Translations under genes and position numbers: made by a program
DNA from: Mesodorylaimus sp. YZB2_4
Lineage: Eukaryota > Nematoda > Enoplea > Dorylaimida > Dorylaimidae
Length of the DNA stretch: 64,000 bases
Direction of reading: 5' to 3'
Assembly (NCBI GenBank): GCA_030248295.1
Contig: JASANH010001507.1
Span: forward strand, 1 to 64,000
Notes under the pieces: model-generated
What the model saw: the letters and a program-made list of their open reading frames with translations, nothing else
Databases searched by the model: none
What the model was told of the DNA's origin: nothing
Shown here: positions 36,801-47,213 of the stretch, piece by piece
Layout: each line of letters begins with the position of its first letter
Position numbering within the stretch: the stretch's first letter is position 1

Positions 36801-36934
36801 GTCGACGAGGGAGCATTCGGCGAGGTCGGCGATCGTGCGCTAATCGAACGCGATCCACGCCGTAGCGACGAGGCCCTGGCGCGAGACATTGAACGAAATG
36901 AACGCAGTTCCGGCGGCGGAGGTCCTTCCCACAT
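21839..36934 (-). CDS. cca-1: T-type (Cav3) voltage-gated calcium channel alpha-1 subunit
   Basis: Low-voltage-activated pore subunit of the plasma membrane, 2626 aa with the shorter alternative exon. Coding exons: 36468-36934, 33887-34049, 33076-33167, 32254-32360, 32037-32199, 31696-31842, 31463-31637, 31314-31406, 31103-31229, 29787-31042, 29574-29725, 28869-29054, (28406-28535 or 27914-28067), 27614-27775, 27383-27560, 27090-27325, 26767-27029, 26121-26510, 25832-25990, 25497-25776, 25223-25435, 24656-25168, 24505-24594, 24221-24446, 23902-24163, 23711-23841, 23505-23654, 23331-23452, 23172-23279, 22936-23109, 21839-22804. All phases agree. Selectivity residues are E, E, D, D ([36 protein letters not shown]), the T-type signature. 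All four S4 sensors are present, for example [16 protein letters not shown]. The proximal I-II linker ([20 protein letters not shown]) fits the Cav3 gating brake. Intron 1 is AT-AC. The start ATG at 36934 follows a 5'-UTR acceptor. Confidence 0.95.
27914..28067 (-). CDS. cca-1: Channel alternative exon 13b (domain II S5-turret, long form)
   Basis: Encodes the same segment as 13a in 51 codons ([20 protein letters not shown] ... [13 protein letters not shown]). Acceptor CTGAACAG, donor GTAAGT. Splice phases are identical to 13a. It has more cysteines (RFC, WCDC, PTC and one in the pore helix) and a longer turret. Homologous ends around a divergent middle show exon duplication. Using both exons would repeat S5-P, so they are mutually exclusive. 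Confidence 0.88.
28406..28535 (-). CDS. cca-1: Channel alternative exon 13a (domain II S5-turret, short form)
   Basis: Encodes 43 codons plus the phase-2 junction: end of domain II S5, the extracellular turret and descending pore helix ([20 protein letters not shown] ... [13 protein letters not shown]). Acceptor TATCTTATAG, donor GTAGTG. It enters in phase 2 and leaves in phase 0, exactly like 13b, so only one of the two can be used in a functional protein. Two adjacent turret cysteines (GCKFC) plus one in ECERK. Confidence 0.88.
29787..31042 (-). CDS. cca-1: Channel exon 10: I-II linker and domain II S1
   Basis: A single 1,256-nt exon carrying nearly the whole cytoplasmic I-II linker. It begins with the basic gating-brake helix and continues through Ser/Arg/Tyr-rich and His-rich stretches and a [11 protein letters not shown] cluster. 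A long acidic Asp/Glu/Ser run follows. It ends in the domain II S1 helix ([20 protein letters not shown]). The following donor is the non-consensus GTTCGC. The basic-acidic mix suggests charge-dependent regulation of gating or trafficking, which is inference. Confidence 0.85.
31860..31993. repeat. Dispersed repeat R2, copy 2, in a calcium-channel intron
   Basis: Second copy of the element at 13525-13700, lying wholly inside the intron between channel exons 5 and 6 (31843-32036). It accounts for most of that intron. Confidence 0.6.
34050..36467 (-). other. U12-type AT-AC intron (channel intron 1)
   Basis: A 2,418-nt intron. The donor at 36467 reads ATATCCTATCC, matching the U12 consensus ATATCCTT in its first seven bases. 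A perfect branch element TTCCTTAAC lies at 34098-34090. The intron ends TTTTAC at 34050. No AG occurs between an in-frame TGA upstream and the exon, so a normal acceptor is impossible. Joining AGTCC to GTGGTTCGAACG restores SP-WFERVSM, as expected from vertebrate Cav3 (NPWFERISM). The branch-to-acceptor distance (39 nt) is longer than usual. Nothing else recognisable lies inside. Confidence 0.82.
34090..34098 (-). promoter_or_regulatory. U12 branch-point element
   Basis: TTCCTTAAC on the minus strand, an exact match to the U12 branch consensus, 39 nt before the AC acceptor at 34050-34051. Confidence 0.75.
36468..36934 (-). CDS. cca-1: Channel exon 1: N-terminus
   Basis: Encodes the cytoplasmic N-terminus starting [20 protein letters not shown] and ending in the conserved [15 protein letters not shown] immediately before domain I. 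The 3' boundary is CC|ATATCCTATC, an AT-type donor with no usable GT in frame. Upstream, TTTTTTCCCACAG ends at about 36967, so the 5' UTR is itself spliced. Confidence 0.85.
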
Positions 36935-38870
36935 TTTGCCTTCACCAGTGTCTACGATCGAAGTAACTGTGGGAAAAAATTCGCAGCTCCGCTCGCGAGC
37001 AGGAAGCAACGAAAGCGAATAAAGAAGGCGCCGAATACGATCGAGCGGGAAGAAATGAGTGGCAGTCTATCGGGATCGATATCCAAATCACGAGTAGCTT
37101 AATGCTCGCCTTCTTCCTGTTTTCACGATTTTCTCGACCGCCCACCGTTTAAACTACCCCGCAGCCGCACATAAATCGCCTCTCATGCGCCAGAAATCAA
37201 AAAGCACGTGACGGCAAATTTGGACCTTTTCCTAGTCCGTTGTCCACCGGCCCAAACCGGCATCGTCCAATTATAATCGAGTGAAATTGGCAGCGCTGGC
37301 AGGCGCGACTGACCGTTCTGGTCGCTGTGTGACGAGTCTCGTTAGCCAAAAGCGATTCTCTTTCCCGTCGCCCCCGAGCACTGACTTGAAGAGTAGGAGA
37401 AATAAAGATCCAAAAAATGATGCAAACACGGCGCAACTCGATCCACGTCGCCGCTAGGACATACGTGCGGCCAGCGGGGCTCCGAGCCGAGAACCTTCTC
37501 CCGTCGCCAGTATATAAAGTTGGTAATCATAAGACGATTTCGTGCCGCGCTCCTGAAAAGGCGATCCGAGTGCGAATGGGCCCCAAAGCTTGTACGAAAA
37601 GGGGAACAAGTCAGGTTTTCTCGCCTTCCGCTCGCTCTGTTCACAGTAGGGACGAGAGGCAGCTCAGCTGCTTCCGTCGGCAGCCTCAGCTAACAAAATA
37701 CATATTATACGAAGCCCGCTTCCACTCGCGCCACCACCCGTCGCCAATCTTCCTCACTGTTGCTTCTTCGTTTCAAAACTGATTACGCGACTGCGACGCA
37801 CGGTTTGGAACCAAGTGCGCGCAGTAGACCCCATTATTCGCACATACCTACCGCCCAGCCATCGACGAGGAACAAGAAGGGCGCCGTTGAAGCCCTCTGG
37901 CCGCCGCCTATAACGACATCCCTCAGCTATGATGCGCCACGCTTGCTAGCTCGCTGGTGCCCCCGGCGCCGGCCGCTCGCTCGAGGACACCCGGATGGAC
38001 TGCCCGCGAGGTTCCCGTGTAGCCGCGGGTACGTATATATTTATACGGACCGAGTATGAGCAGATTAGAATCTCTCCCTCCCAGCTGCTGTTCTCCCCTC
38101 CAGCAGCCCGCCTCCCGCTCGCCTAAGCCAAGAACTTGACGACCGCAGTCAATATCACCAAAGCCCGTCCATGCCTAGCGTGCCCCCCTTCTCCTTCTAG
38201 TCCCCCATTAGACCGTCCGGCCCTCCCCCACCTGCCCAAATGAGGCTGGGGCAACAATCACCCCTCAACCCCCTCCTTATCACAACGTGCCCACCGTGGC
38301 CCCGACAATTCCACTCCATTTGCCAAAGACAGAAGTCGATATAAGAGAGACGGAAGCAGCACCAGTTCGCTGACAGCCACGTCCTTTCGGCCATCGATTC
38401 GAGAAACGAGACGGGCCAGGCCAAAGTCACGCGCACACACAATTGACAACCGACGTCCGGTGGTGAACAAGCACTCACTCAAAGCCCCAATCCACTCGTT
38501 GTGTGTGTAACATTTTTGAAAAGATGAAAATTTCTCACACACGATCATTTTTGTTCAATGTAAACGAACTCGTCTTTCCTCGAGACTAGCACTTCAAGCC
38601 GACCTCGCCCTACTCTTTAACTGTGTACATATTTACGTAGGCCATCGTCGGCTTGTCAAAAAGACTCCCGTCCACCCTTCGCCTCTTCGTTTATTCTCAC
38701 AATCACTACAACGAGACTCGAGGGCCAGTCTGTGTTTTGACTAGGAAACAATTCCAAGTGCCTCGCACCGAGCACACTGTCATGGCTGCCCCTCCTCTCT
38801 CTAATATCTCTTCCTCAAATAGCTTCATCAAACTGGCACATAAATCCAAATTGGCAATCGGGCGTCCCAC
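36935..38870. other. Channel 5' region and intergenic sequence
   Basis: GC-richer, CpG-containing sequence upstream of the channel start, between it and the UCP4 gene. It should contain the spliced 5' UTR and promoter of the channel. No coding exon is supported; the open frames on both strands lack motifs. Confidence 0.45.
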
Positions 38871-41800
38871 TTAAAAACTTGATGCACCAGTCAGCCATCG
38901 AATACGTTCATACGATACCCAAAATGTGAGTGACCATGGTGCTAGAGCAAAAGAGTTCTATGTAGTCGCCCATCACGTGACCCCCAGTCCAAGTAACCTA
39001 TACGAGTCCAGAAGGTAACCATGCATCGCATTCCACTCACCCATTCGAGTCCAAATCGGAACGAATCCTTTGTAGAGCGCCATGAAACCTTCAGCACGAA
39101 CCGTCTTTTTCAAGCAGTCTAACGACGAGGTATAGAGTAAACCCCTGAAATCGGGAAATCTTCGATCACCTGATTTTATAAAGACAAAAGGCCCATTAAA
39201 AACACACACAAATGCATGCTTGTAACTTTAGACAGCCAAGATCTAAAACTAGTTCCGACCGCTTACTTTCCAGTTATCGGATCCGTGGGCTGGTTCATAA
39301 TACGAGTTTTCACAACATCAGCTGGCGTCGACGCGATTGCAGCAGCCAAACCAGCGAATACACTACAAAATACGAGTCAACGCTGTTTCTAGTCCAGAAC
39401 ACAAACCAAACCCAGACTCAATGCCTTTACCTGGCAAAGGCATGCGTTACGTAATTGTCCTGCAGATTCGTATGTCTGAGCAATGAGTGCTTCGCTTTGT
39501 CATAAGTTGCCAAATCTAAAAAGGCATTGCCAAAAATTTTAAACAGGCATCGTTTAAAAACTCGTGACTCCCCGCTAGAGTGGAGCCCATTTTGCCAAGC
39601 AGCCCGCCACCAACAGTCAAATCATAAGCAAGGCAGACTGTGAGGATGTGTCTCCATTGCAGGGCATCCTGGACTAAACATTGGTTAGTTCCATGTTAGG
39701 CACGACTGTCCATTTGCTTGAACCCCTCTACTTGGAAAAATAACCCTCAGGTTTTTAAAATTTTGGTGGGCTGGGCCCCGCGCCGCCCCGGTTCCCCCAT
39801 GGGACTTCCAACCCGTTTTTGCCTATAGCCGACCAGCAGTCATGATATGATAAGCGGGGCCGTGAGGTGAGCAGCTCTCACAGGAGCTTCCCTCTGTCTC
39901 CGCTAGGAGCACCTCCACGCGAGGGCATCCCGTGCCAGCACCAGCGTCCCAGGATGATACTGGGCGAGAAGCGAGGAACCCGTATTGGTGTTCAAAAAAC
40001 AGTTTCCAGATTCTCTTCTCGTTCGGCGTACGCCACTTAACGGTACTGGGTGAGCCGCCCAGAGCCAGGTGCGCAAGGCCAGCGATGGACTCACTAAAGT
40101 GCCGCCGAAGACCAGTTCCCACTGAGAACGGGCTTACTAAACTGCCGTCCGAAGCCGGAACAGAACTGCGGCCTCCCGGTCAGGGTTGCTGGCCCAACGC
40201 CTTCACCAAATCAGCCACCGCGGCTCTTCACCCTCATGGGCTGCTGCGCCAGATCGACAAGGGACTTTTGTTTTCCGAGGACACTGCTGGTCTCCTCAGA
40301 GCCGTGGCTCCTTGGTTAAGGCATTGGTCCGCATTGCTTGGACCAGCAACCCTGACTGGGAGGCTGCAGTTCTATTCTGGTCAAGCAAGTCCGATCTTAC
40401 CAGAGTGGGAACTGGTCTTTGATGGCAATTTACCAAGTCCGTGTTTGGCCTTTCAACCTGCTCTGGGCGACCCACCCACCCAGTACCATTAAGTTGAGGA
40501 CGGCGAGCGAAAATCAGGAAGCAGGTCCTCGAACACCGGTCGAAAAGGGCCCTCACTAATCGCCCGCTATTATCCCAGGACGCTAGTGCTGGCACAGGAT
40601 CCATCGGGCGGAGGTGCTCGGAGTGGAGACGTCAGAGCGAACCTGCCGTGAGAGCTGGTCACGGCCTTGGTTATCATATCAGCTGCTGGCAAGCTAAGCA
40701 GAACGAGTTGGAACTCCCGTGGGCAACCGGCCCAACCAAGACATTCTAAAAAAATCTCCTGTTGGCCTCGAACAATTGAGGGGTGGGACGACCCCAGGAG
40801 CTGGGACCACGCAAATAAGGGCACAACGAATACCGACCCCACCTTACTCGAAACTTATAAAAGTACAGTATGTACTTACCAGCCATGTTCACTAAAGCGG
40901 CTCGTTGACAATTGGGTACCCAGCCTGAAATAGAAAGCGTTGAAACACAAATAATCGACACTATCTTTCTCCACCACCCTCCTAGACCTCGATCGAACAA
41001 ATACCCACCCCTCCACCCGGGGGCTAAAACAGCGCAAGCGCCCGCATGTAGCGCAATGGAATGGTGTCGTGTTTTGGCATAACTAGCCCCTGCTGACAAT
41101 GTCAGTGATTGAAAATGACCTTTAAAAATAAAATATTAGGATATACCTTGTGTGAAGTTATCTTTAAAAAAATTCAAGGGTCTTATTGGATGGGTACCAT
41201 AATGACAAGAACAAAAGCCGGCTCCAATATGACCCCTGCTGGACAGAGTTTGAATCAAGTCCCCCGAGGTCTTATTTGAGAAAATTGCGGTACCTTTCCA
41301 CAATCCTCTGACGCCAGATTCCGCGATAACCTTTCGCAGTGCTTGCCACATGCTCGTAACTCTGAAATGCCGAGATGTGAAGGTGCAATAGTGATACCTT
41401 GACCAAATCTACAGTATATTAACTCACCTTGGTGGAAGCCCTTCCAAACGCCTTCTTCCTTCCATTTGCATTTGTACCTTAACTAAATCAGTCGGAGAAG
41501 CAAGAAATTGAGCAATTGCACCGCCGAGCATTCCCGAAACTATGGCCTTCCTAAAAACTTCTTTTGTAAGTACTAAAACTTGACCCTTCCAAAGCACTGC
41601 AGGATCTTACCAAAAAGGAAAAGTACCATCCGGTTGCTTTTTAAAAAGTTTTTCTCGTAGCTGCTCGTACACACCAACCCGAACACCAGTGTAGACTGAA
41701 ATGTTATTTTTCTAAGATCGAGATTTCTACTCGCTCATGGCGAAATACTGTAATAATTACCGTAATGACGAATCACGGCTGGTGATACACCTTGCCACAA

Positions 41801-42973
41801 TTTTAGAGCTCCTTCGTCACGAACTAAAAATAAAAATTACATATGTACACTTCTGGGAAAATTTACTTGACACATTGTAATGACTGGGCGTAGTCCTATA
41901 CTGTAGTGTGATCAGCATTTCTGGGCGCCCCAGGAGTTGGATACCTCTCTCCAGAAGGCTGGCATCAGACCAGTCGGTCTGATGATTCAGGAGTCACATA
42001 GACACTTTGCTCTCTCGCACGATTCCCGACCGCCCAGGGTGCATGGTTGCGAAAGTCACTTACCGATTCCTACGGCAGTTTGAATCATCCCCATTTTCTT
42101 ACCGGCAGCATTGGCCGCTTGAACATGTTTTTCGCCTTGAATCTGAAGCCGAGTTTTCGTAAGATCTAAAATCAAAACTCAAAGCTTTTATTGAGATTAC
42201 CAACAGTATAATACATGATCGACGGGCGCATGCATAACCCAAGTGTAAACTATACTGAGTGGTTTTCGTCCAGGTGCACAGAACGCGACCTTGGCATTCT
42301 ACACCTGACTGGATTTTTCAAGTCGCAACCCCATATTGCCCTCATGCAGTAAACGATTAGTACCTAGTTCTGCAGTTTAGTGCATTTATCGACGGATTTT
42401 AATCAGTTCAGCCAACTGCCCCTTTTCTCATGCCATAAACACTCTCGAATTACACTGTAGTGCACAGGGGAGGAGAAGCGTGACAAGAGTACTCTCCCAC
42501 AGTATCCTAGAAGTAATGTAACAATTCTCGTGCAGTCCCCAAAAAGAGTAGATTAGGAAAAAATAATTAGTTCTAAACTGGCAACTATACGGCAGACAGC
42601 AGTAAAATGCATGCAGATAAGACAATGGAGGGACCCAAACAACAATGTGCAAGAATGGTTGAAACTGTTGTGTTCTGCGGTGGGATGCAGACTTTGTGAC
42701 CGTTCACCTAATATTCTAGCCTCTACATGGTCAAAATCAGTCATCTATCAAATTCTAGTGAATTAAAGAGTAGGAATATGCATAGCTTCAATCACGAAAT
42801 TCGTGTATAACTTATAACACTCCACTTCGATAATCCGAAACAAAACATCCTCTCTCACCTAATGGATAAGTAGCAGTTTCTGCCACGGTCGCTGCTGCAC
42901 AAGAAAGCGCATATTTGAAGACTGCGCTATCGCCAAGCTCGCCTTTCACATGTTCTTGTTTACCAGCTCCCAT
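38871..42973 (-). CDS. ucp-4: Mitochondrial uncoupling protein 4 (SLC25A27-type carrier)
   Basis: Inner-membrane anion/proton carrier, 318 aa. Exons: 42859-42973, 42064-42165, 41761-41823, 41611-41695, 41428-41550, 41294-41361, 40880-40924, 39431-39515, 39267-39362, 39041-39144 and 38871-38941, all GT-AG with matching phases. The three carrier repeats keep the Px[DE]xx[KR] signatures: [24 protein letters not shown] and [11 protein letters not shown]. The end [15 protein letters not shown] and the motif [16 protein letters not shown] are typical of UCP4, not UCP1-3. A 5'-UTR intron lies at 42986-43041. Intron 7 (39516-40879) is enlarged by a GC-rich repeat. Divergent from KCMF1 across about 340 bp. 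Confidence 0.95.
39760..40860. repeat. GC-rich repetitive insertion in UCP4 intron 7
   Basis: A GC-rich block much unlike the surrounding AT-rich intron, long and open on both strands without recognised motifs. It begins near repeat R3 (39819-39841, matched 22/23 at 60391-60413). It contains inverted arms around 40107-40140 and 40390-40420 that share AAGACCAGTTCCCACT. I infer a transposon fragment of unknown class; no transposase or RT motif was found. Confidence 0.45.
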
Positions 42974-43042
42974 CCGTACCTCGGGCTAAAAAGTACAGCA
43001 CGAATAAACAACTTTCTCGAAGAATTTTTAAAAAATCTCACC

Positions 43043-43384
43043 AAGAAATTATATTGTGACACGGCGTGGAAAAACTTCTCGAACTCGAATCAGGGGAAAA
43101 CTAGCTCCGTCGCGCGATTGTGATCGAGTTCGAGTCGACAATTTCCAGTGGAATTTTCGTTTTTTTTAGCGGAATGGTCGGAATGCTGCGATTTTTTATT
43201 TCCCGCCATGCAGCAGACATTAGCTTGATTCCGGTAAAATACAGCTTCAGCCATTTTAACTAGAGTGCGCTGACAATCAGCAACTTGACTTGTTCGTGGT
43301 CGTGTCATTTCTGGATCGGAAATAAAGTTGCTGTATATCGATTTGCCGTTAATTTTTTGTTATCGATCATTATTTTTAAACGGA
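43043..43384. promoter_or_regulatory. Bidirectional promoter region, UCP4 / KCMF1
   Basis: UCP4 (minus) has its first untranslated exon ending at 43042. KCMF1 (plus) starts at 43385. The shared 342 bp must hold both 5' UTRs and promoters. No TATA box stands out. Head-to-head layout is seen directly; co-regulation is inference. Confidence 0.5.
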
Positions 43385-45180
43385 ATGTCCCGAAGTCATG
43401 ATCGGCATGAAGGTATAGTGTGAATAAATTGTAAGCGGTAGATGATAATTTTTATTTTAGGTGTTTCTTGCGACGGATGCCACACTGAAAATTTTCGGTG
43501 CGCTCGTTACAAATGTTTAGTGTGCTTTGACTACGATTTGTGTGCTCGTTGTTTCGAAGCTGGTAGCGCCACTCAACGCCACAGTTCCGATCACCCGATG
43601 CAGTGTATATTGACACGTGCTGACTACGGTATGTTTCGCAGAAGTGAAAGCAGCAGGCACCCAAAGCTGCCCAGTCAGTCATTAGGAAAAAGGGTCCTTC
43701 CTTGAATTTTGCGTTACTAATCGTGAGACTAGTATTGGTAAATCTAGCATTATTCCAAGTATTAGATATCGTCGTGGTTATCGCTAGGAGTCCTCTTTAT
43801 TCTTTATAGAGCTGTACTACGGTGGCGAGTCCTTATCTAACGATCAACCGCAGTCATTCGCGTGCCCTTTTTGTCGTATTTTGGGCTTTACGGAAGCGAC
43901 TTTACAAGAACACGTTTCTGCTGAACACTCGGACGTACCTGGAGAAGTGGTGTGCCCGGTCTGTGCTGCGACTCCAAGCGGCGAACCTAATCATATGACA
44001 GACGATTTGGCGAGTCATTTGGCTCTTGATCATCTGCGGTATGCAACATGGTTTGCTGAAAGTTGCAGTTTTACTTACTTATTTATTTGTAGGCGAAATG
44101 AATTCAGCCAAGAAGAATCACGTTTGCAACGTCGTATGCCTCCTTCGGCTGTTGGACGCGGTGGAGCCGGTGTTGGGTCAATGACTTCGAGGGGTCGGGG
44201 TCGTGGACATCACGCGGCTGCAGCAGCTGCGGGTTTAAGCGCTTTCGCTCGTGAATCAGTTGATCCCATTGCAGGTATGTATTTTCTAATTATAATTACA
44301 GTATTAGTTGATGAAACGCGTCTTTTTCAGAGCTCTTGTCTCAGTTGGGTGGAATTAGGCGGGCTGGCGCTTCGGCTGTGTCGCAAATACAGCAGTTGCA
44401 ACAACAAGTTAGTCGACAAGCTCCTAGAAGGACGATAATAACGACCATAGAAGCCGGGGGTGGAGGCGCCACTGGCACACCGTCGACCATGTCCGGAGTG
44501 CCATCGGAACCAACAAGTTTCGTTGCCACTGGAAATGTGGCTTCGGCAATTGCGTCCGAGGATTTAAGCCGTCTGCTATTACCAACGTATGATTCTTATG
44601 CATTAGTCACTTTTTCAAGTATTAAAATCTCATATTTTTTAGATTGTTTGAACGCATTTCAACCGAAGACGAGAAAGTGACTTTGGACGTGGAGCGAGCA
44701 AATCGTAGCTTGTTCGTTCAAGAACTTTTGCTGTCGACTTTTGTTCGTCCGATGGAAAGACGAACAAGCAAAACGACTGTAGAAGATGGATCGCGTAAAG
44801 GTGGCGCATCCAACGTCGTGCCAGATTTGGATAACGGAGTCAATGCGTCATCGACCACAGTCGACCAGAGTGGTAGTGTGCTCGCAACGACATCGACGCC
44901 AAGCGTGGACAGCAAGCACGCGGCCATGAATGGACCGCTTCGTCCAGATACTGGATCTACCGGCAGCAGTTCTAACCCAGGCACGGGTTCGTCCAGAACC
45001 GTTTCTTCAATTGCAGCTTCAGCTTCAATTAATAACGAGACTGTCAATGCTCAAACACAAAACATAGTCCGCAATTCTGCTCCAGCGGTTCGAGTATCGG
45101 CTACGATGCAAAGGCACACGGGGCAACAGCAGATTCAAGCACCATCCCAGCCTGCTCAAGCGCAGCCACGCATCGGCTAG
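43385..45180 (+). CDS. KCMF1: KCMF1-type E3 ubiquitin ligase (ZZ zinc finger)
   Basis: 466 aa. Exons are 43385-43412, 43461-43628, 43810-44038, 44093-44274, 44331-44586 and 44643-45180. The N-terminus MSRSHDRHEGVSCDGC begins a ZZ finger with all Cys/His ligands (CDGC, CLVC, CARC, RHSSDHP). Residues about 65-145 form the Di19-type paired C2H2 region (FACPFCRILGFTEATLQEHV, VCPVCAATPSGEPNHMTDD). The middle is Arg/Gly- and Ala-rich. The conserved C-terminal block VERANRSLFVQELLLST matches animal KCMF1, followed by a divergent Ser/Thr tail. In animals KCMF1 works with UBR4 in the N-degron/autophagy branch of proteolysis. Ends convergently with the coiled-coil gene. Confidence 0.95.
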
Positions 45181-45462
45181 AATGGGGGCACTAATACGTC
45201 CGGATAAGCAAGCATAACGCGAGGATTAAGACTTGAAGAATGTACCAAGCTTTTATAGTCTAATTAGTTACAGTTATGTGTTAGATTCCCAATCGATTTA
45301 TTTTTTCGGGAATTCTGCTGTGATTTGAGAAATTTGGCTCTTTCTTTTTTTGCCATTCACCTTGGAGAAGGGGTCGTTCTCTGTTTTTTGTACATAGGTC
45401 GTGGGAAAAGACAGGATTTCGTTATTTTCAATACAATGATATTGAAGAAAACTGTATTGCAG

Positions 45463-46885
45463 TTATCTCATTTCTGTATCCTGATGGAGATCTAATGAGG
45501 AAATAGCGGCTGGTGATGAAACAAGATTCAATACAGAGGTCGTCATCGCTGTTGCCATGGACGCAGCGGCGGCTGCTGCTGCCGCTGCTTGCTGAGCTTT
45601 TTTACTCTCGGCCGTTTGCTGTCGCCGAACTTTAAGCCGTTCGTGATGGAGAAGACGTTTTAGCAAGGTCCTAAAAGGGTATAGAGAGGATTACAAATCA
45701 ATGGATCAAATAATGAATGAAGAGAAAAACAAGAAATCGAAGTGGGACAGATTTGGTGCGAGAAATCTTGCACTTTCTACGAATACGGGTGGTCTGTCCT
45801 ATGGCACCTAAGGGCATATTAAGCGCTTACTTCCTTTCGTCATCGACTGTGGCGATTCGCTGATGCAATCTTGCCACTTCGTCACACAATGCTGCGTTTT
45901 TCTAAAAAAATCATTGATCAGATGCCGATTATTGATTGATTTTGATCAGAGTATAACAATAGCCTGTTCAGTGCTTGTGCGAATTATGGGATTGAAGTGG
46001 GAATCCTAATAAACCAAAAATAAGCGTTTACATGCAGAATATTTCAAGTTTAGAAAAGCATGGTAACCAGAAATTTTTATGGCAATATATCTTTGGAGAG
46101 CCAGGGTCTCTGTGAAAGGGTGATCCCAGGAGTCTGGGACTAGGTTTAGGGATTAAGCTTGGCTCACAATCAGTCAGTCTGGGCTTAGGTATTAGGATTA
46201 GATTTAGGATGGAATTAAGCTTGGGTTGCTGATCGAGTAGGCAGGCTTTTATGGGAGCTAAGCTACAGAAGTATCTCTCGTTTGACCAAACAGAAAGAAA
46301 ACGAATAAAACTTACGAAAACTAAAGACCGGATGCATTTTCGGAGAAGTTGATATTTCCTGTTATAATAATCTTCCTTCTCCTGTTGCTTCTTGGTCAGC
46401 CGAGCACTAGTTTGACTCGAATGCGTCGATTTCAGGGTCTGTTGCGGCTGTGCGGGTTGCTTCGTCGATTTCTTGCTCGATGATTTCGGCTGACGCGGTT
46501 TCGGTTGTCCTTTAGCTTTTGTCTGGGAAATATTCTCACTAGTCGATGATGCCGAAAGATTCTGACTCGAAAAAGATGCTGAAGGTGCGAGGATCGGGGC
46601 TGACTCGACGGTTTCTGTGTTCGGAATTTGGTTATGCATTGGAAGCAAGTTGATAAACGGTTGATGCTGAGATTGTAGCCGTATCTGCTGTTGTTGATCG
46701 GGGGTTGGAAATACGGCACGAACGATAGTTGCCGGCGAAATAGTGGGAATCGAAGAAACAGCGGCCGGTGACATCGATCTGATCGAATTAGAAGTTTGCT
46801 GTTGAAGAATCGGCATGGTGACCGGTGGCGCTTGCGATTGAGGATGTTGCTGTTGCTGACCGAAAGAAGATGATCCGTTATTCAT
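45463..46885 (-). CDS. TBRG1-like coiled-coil nuclear protein without FYR domains
   Basis: About 281 aa. Exons are 46316-46885, 45831-45901 and 45463-45670. A Gln/Ser/Pro-rich N-half (MNNGSSSFGQQQQHPQ) is followed by a basic KGQPKPRQPKSSSKK stretch. The core, YYNRKYQLLRKCIRSLVF then KNAALCDEVARLHQRI and ERKTLLKRLLHHERLK, is a coiled coil. It closely resembles the start of animal TBRG1 (VFENAAICDEIARLEEK). TBRG1 continues into FYRN/FYRC domains; this protein instead ends after a poly-Ala run and a short tail. It may be a distinct small family (INO80E has a similar coil). Divergent from cyclin J with 328 bp between the start codons. Confidence 0.75.
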
Positions 46886-47213
46886 TTTTTGACAGGCATG
46901 CAATTTCACCAAACATGTAATCGATCGATCAGCTTCTATCTCGGCAGACCTTCCGACTTTTCGCGCTCCCAGCAGACAACATTGGTTGGTGTCATAAGCA
47001 GTGACATTCAGGCCACACAGGCCCCTGGCTCCATGTAAATCAAATCGTTGACGTATCGGTTGGGAAGACACAAGATCCAGATCCTTCAACCGTTTCTTCT
47101 TGCGTCCGCTGGTTCGGACTGGTACGGGAGGATTTTTCTATAAGTTGCTCGAGGAAGTTCGAGCAAAAGGCAGTTCGCGAACGTCCATTTGTGAATGTGT
47201 TGTGGCCGATGTC
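46886..47213. promoter_or_regulatory. Bidirectional promoter region, coiled-coil gene / cyclin J
   Basis: 328 bp between two divergent start codons. No conserved box stands out; promoter role inferred from the gene layout. Confidence 0.4.

Noticed and set aside
21839-36934. Assignment as NALCN or an L-type channel
   Set aside because: The selectivity ring is E, E, D, D and domain III/IV sequences match Cav3; NALCN has EEKE or EKEE and L-type has EEEE.
39932-40492. 186-codon plus-strand frame inside the UCP4 intron
   Set aside because: Lies in the GC-rich repeat, is open on both strands, and shows no domain.
43090-43308. 72-codon minus-strand frame as the UCP4 N-terminus
   Set aside because: It is not in frame with the UCP4 ATG after splicing; it belongs to the 5' UTR.
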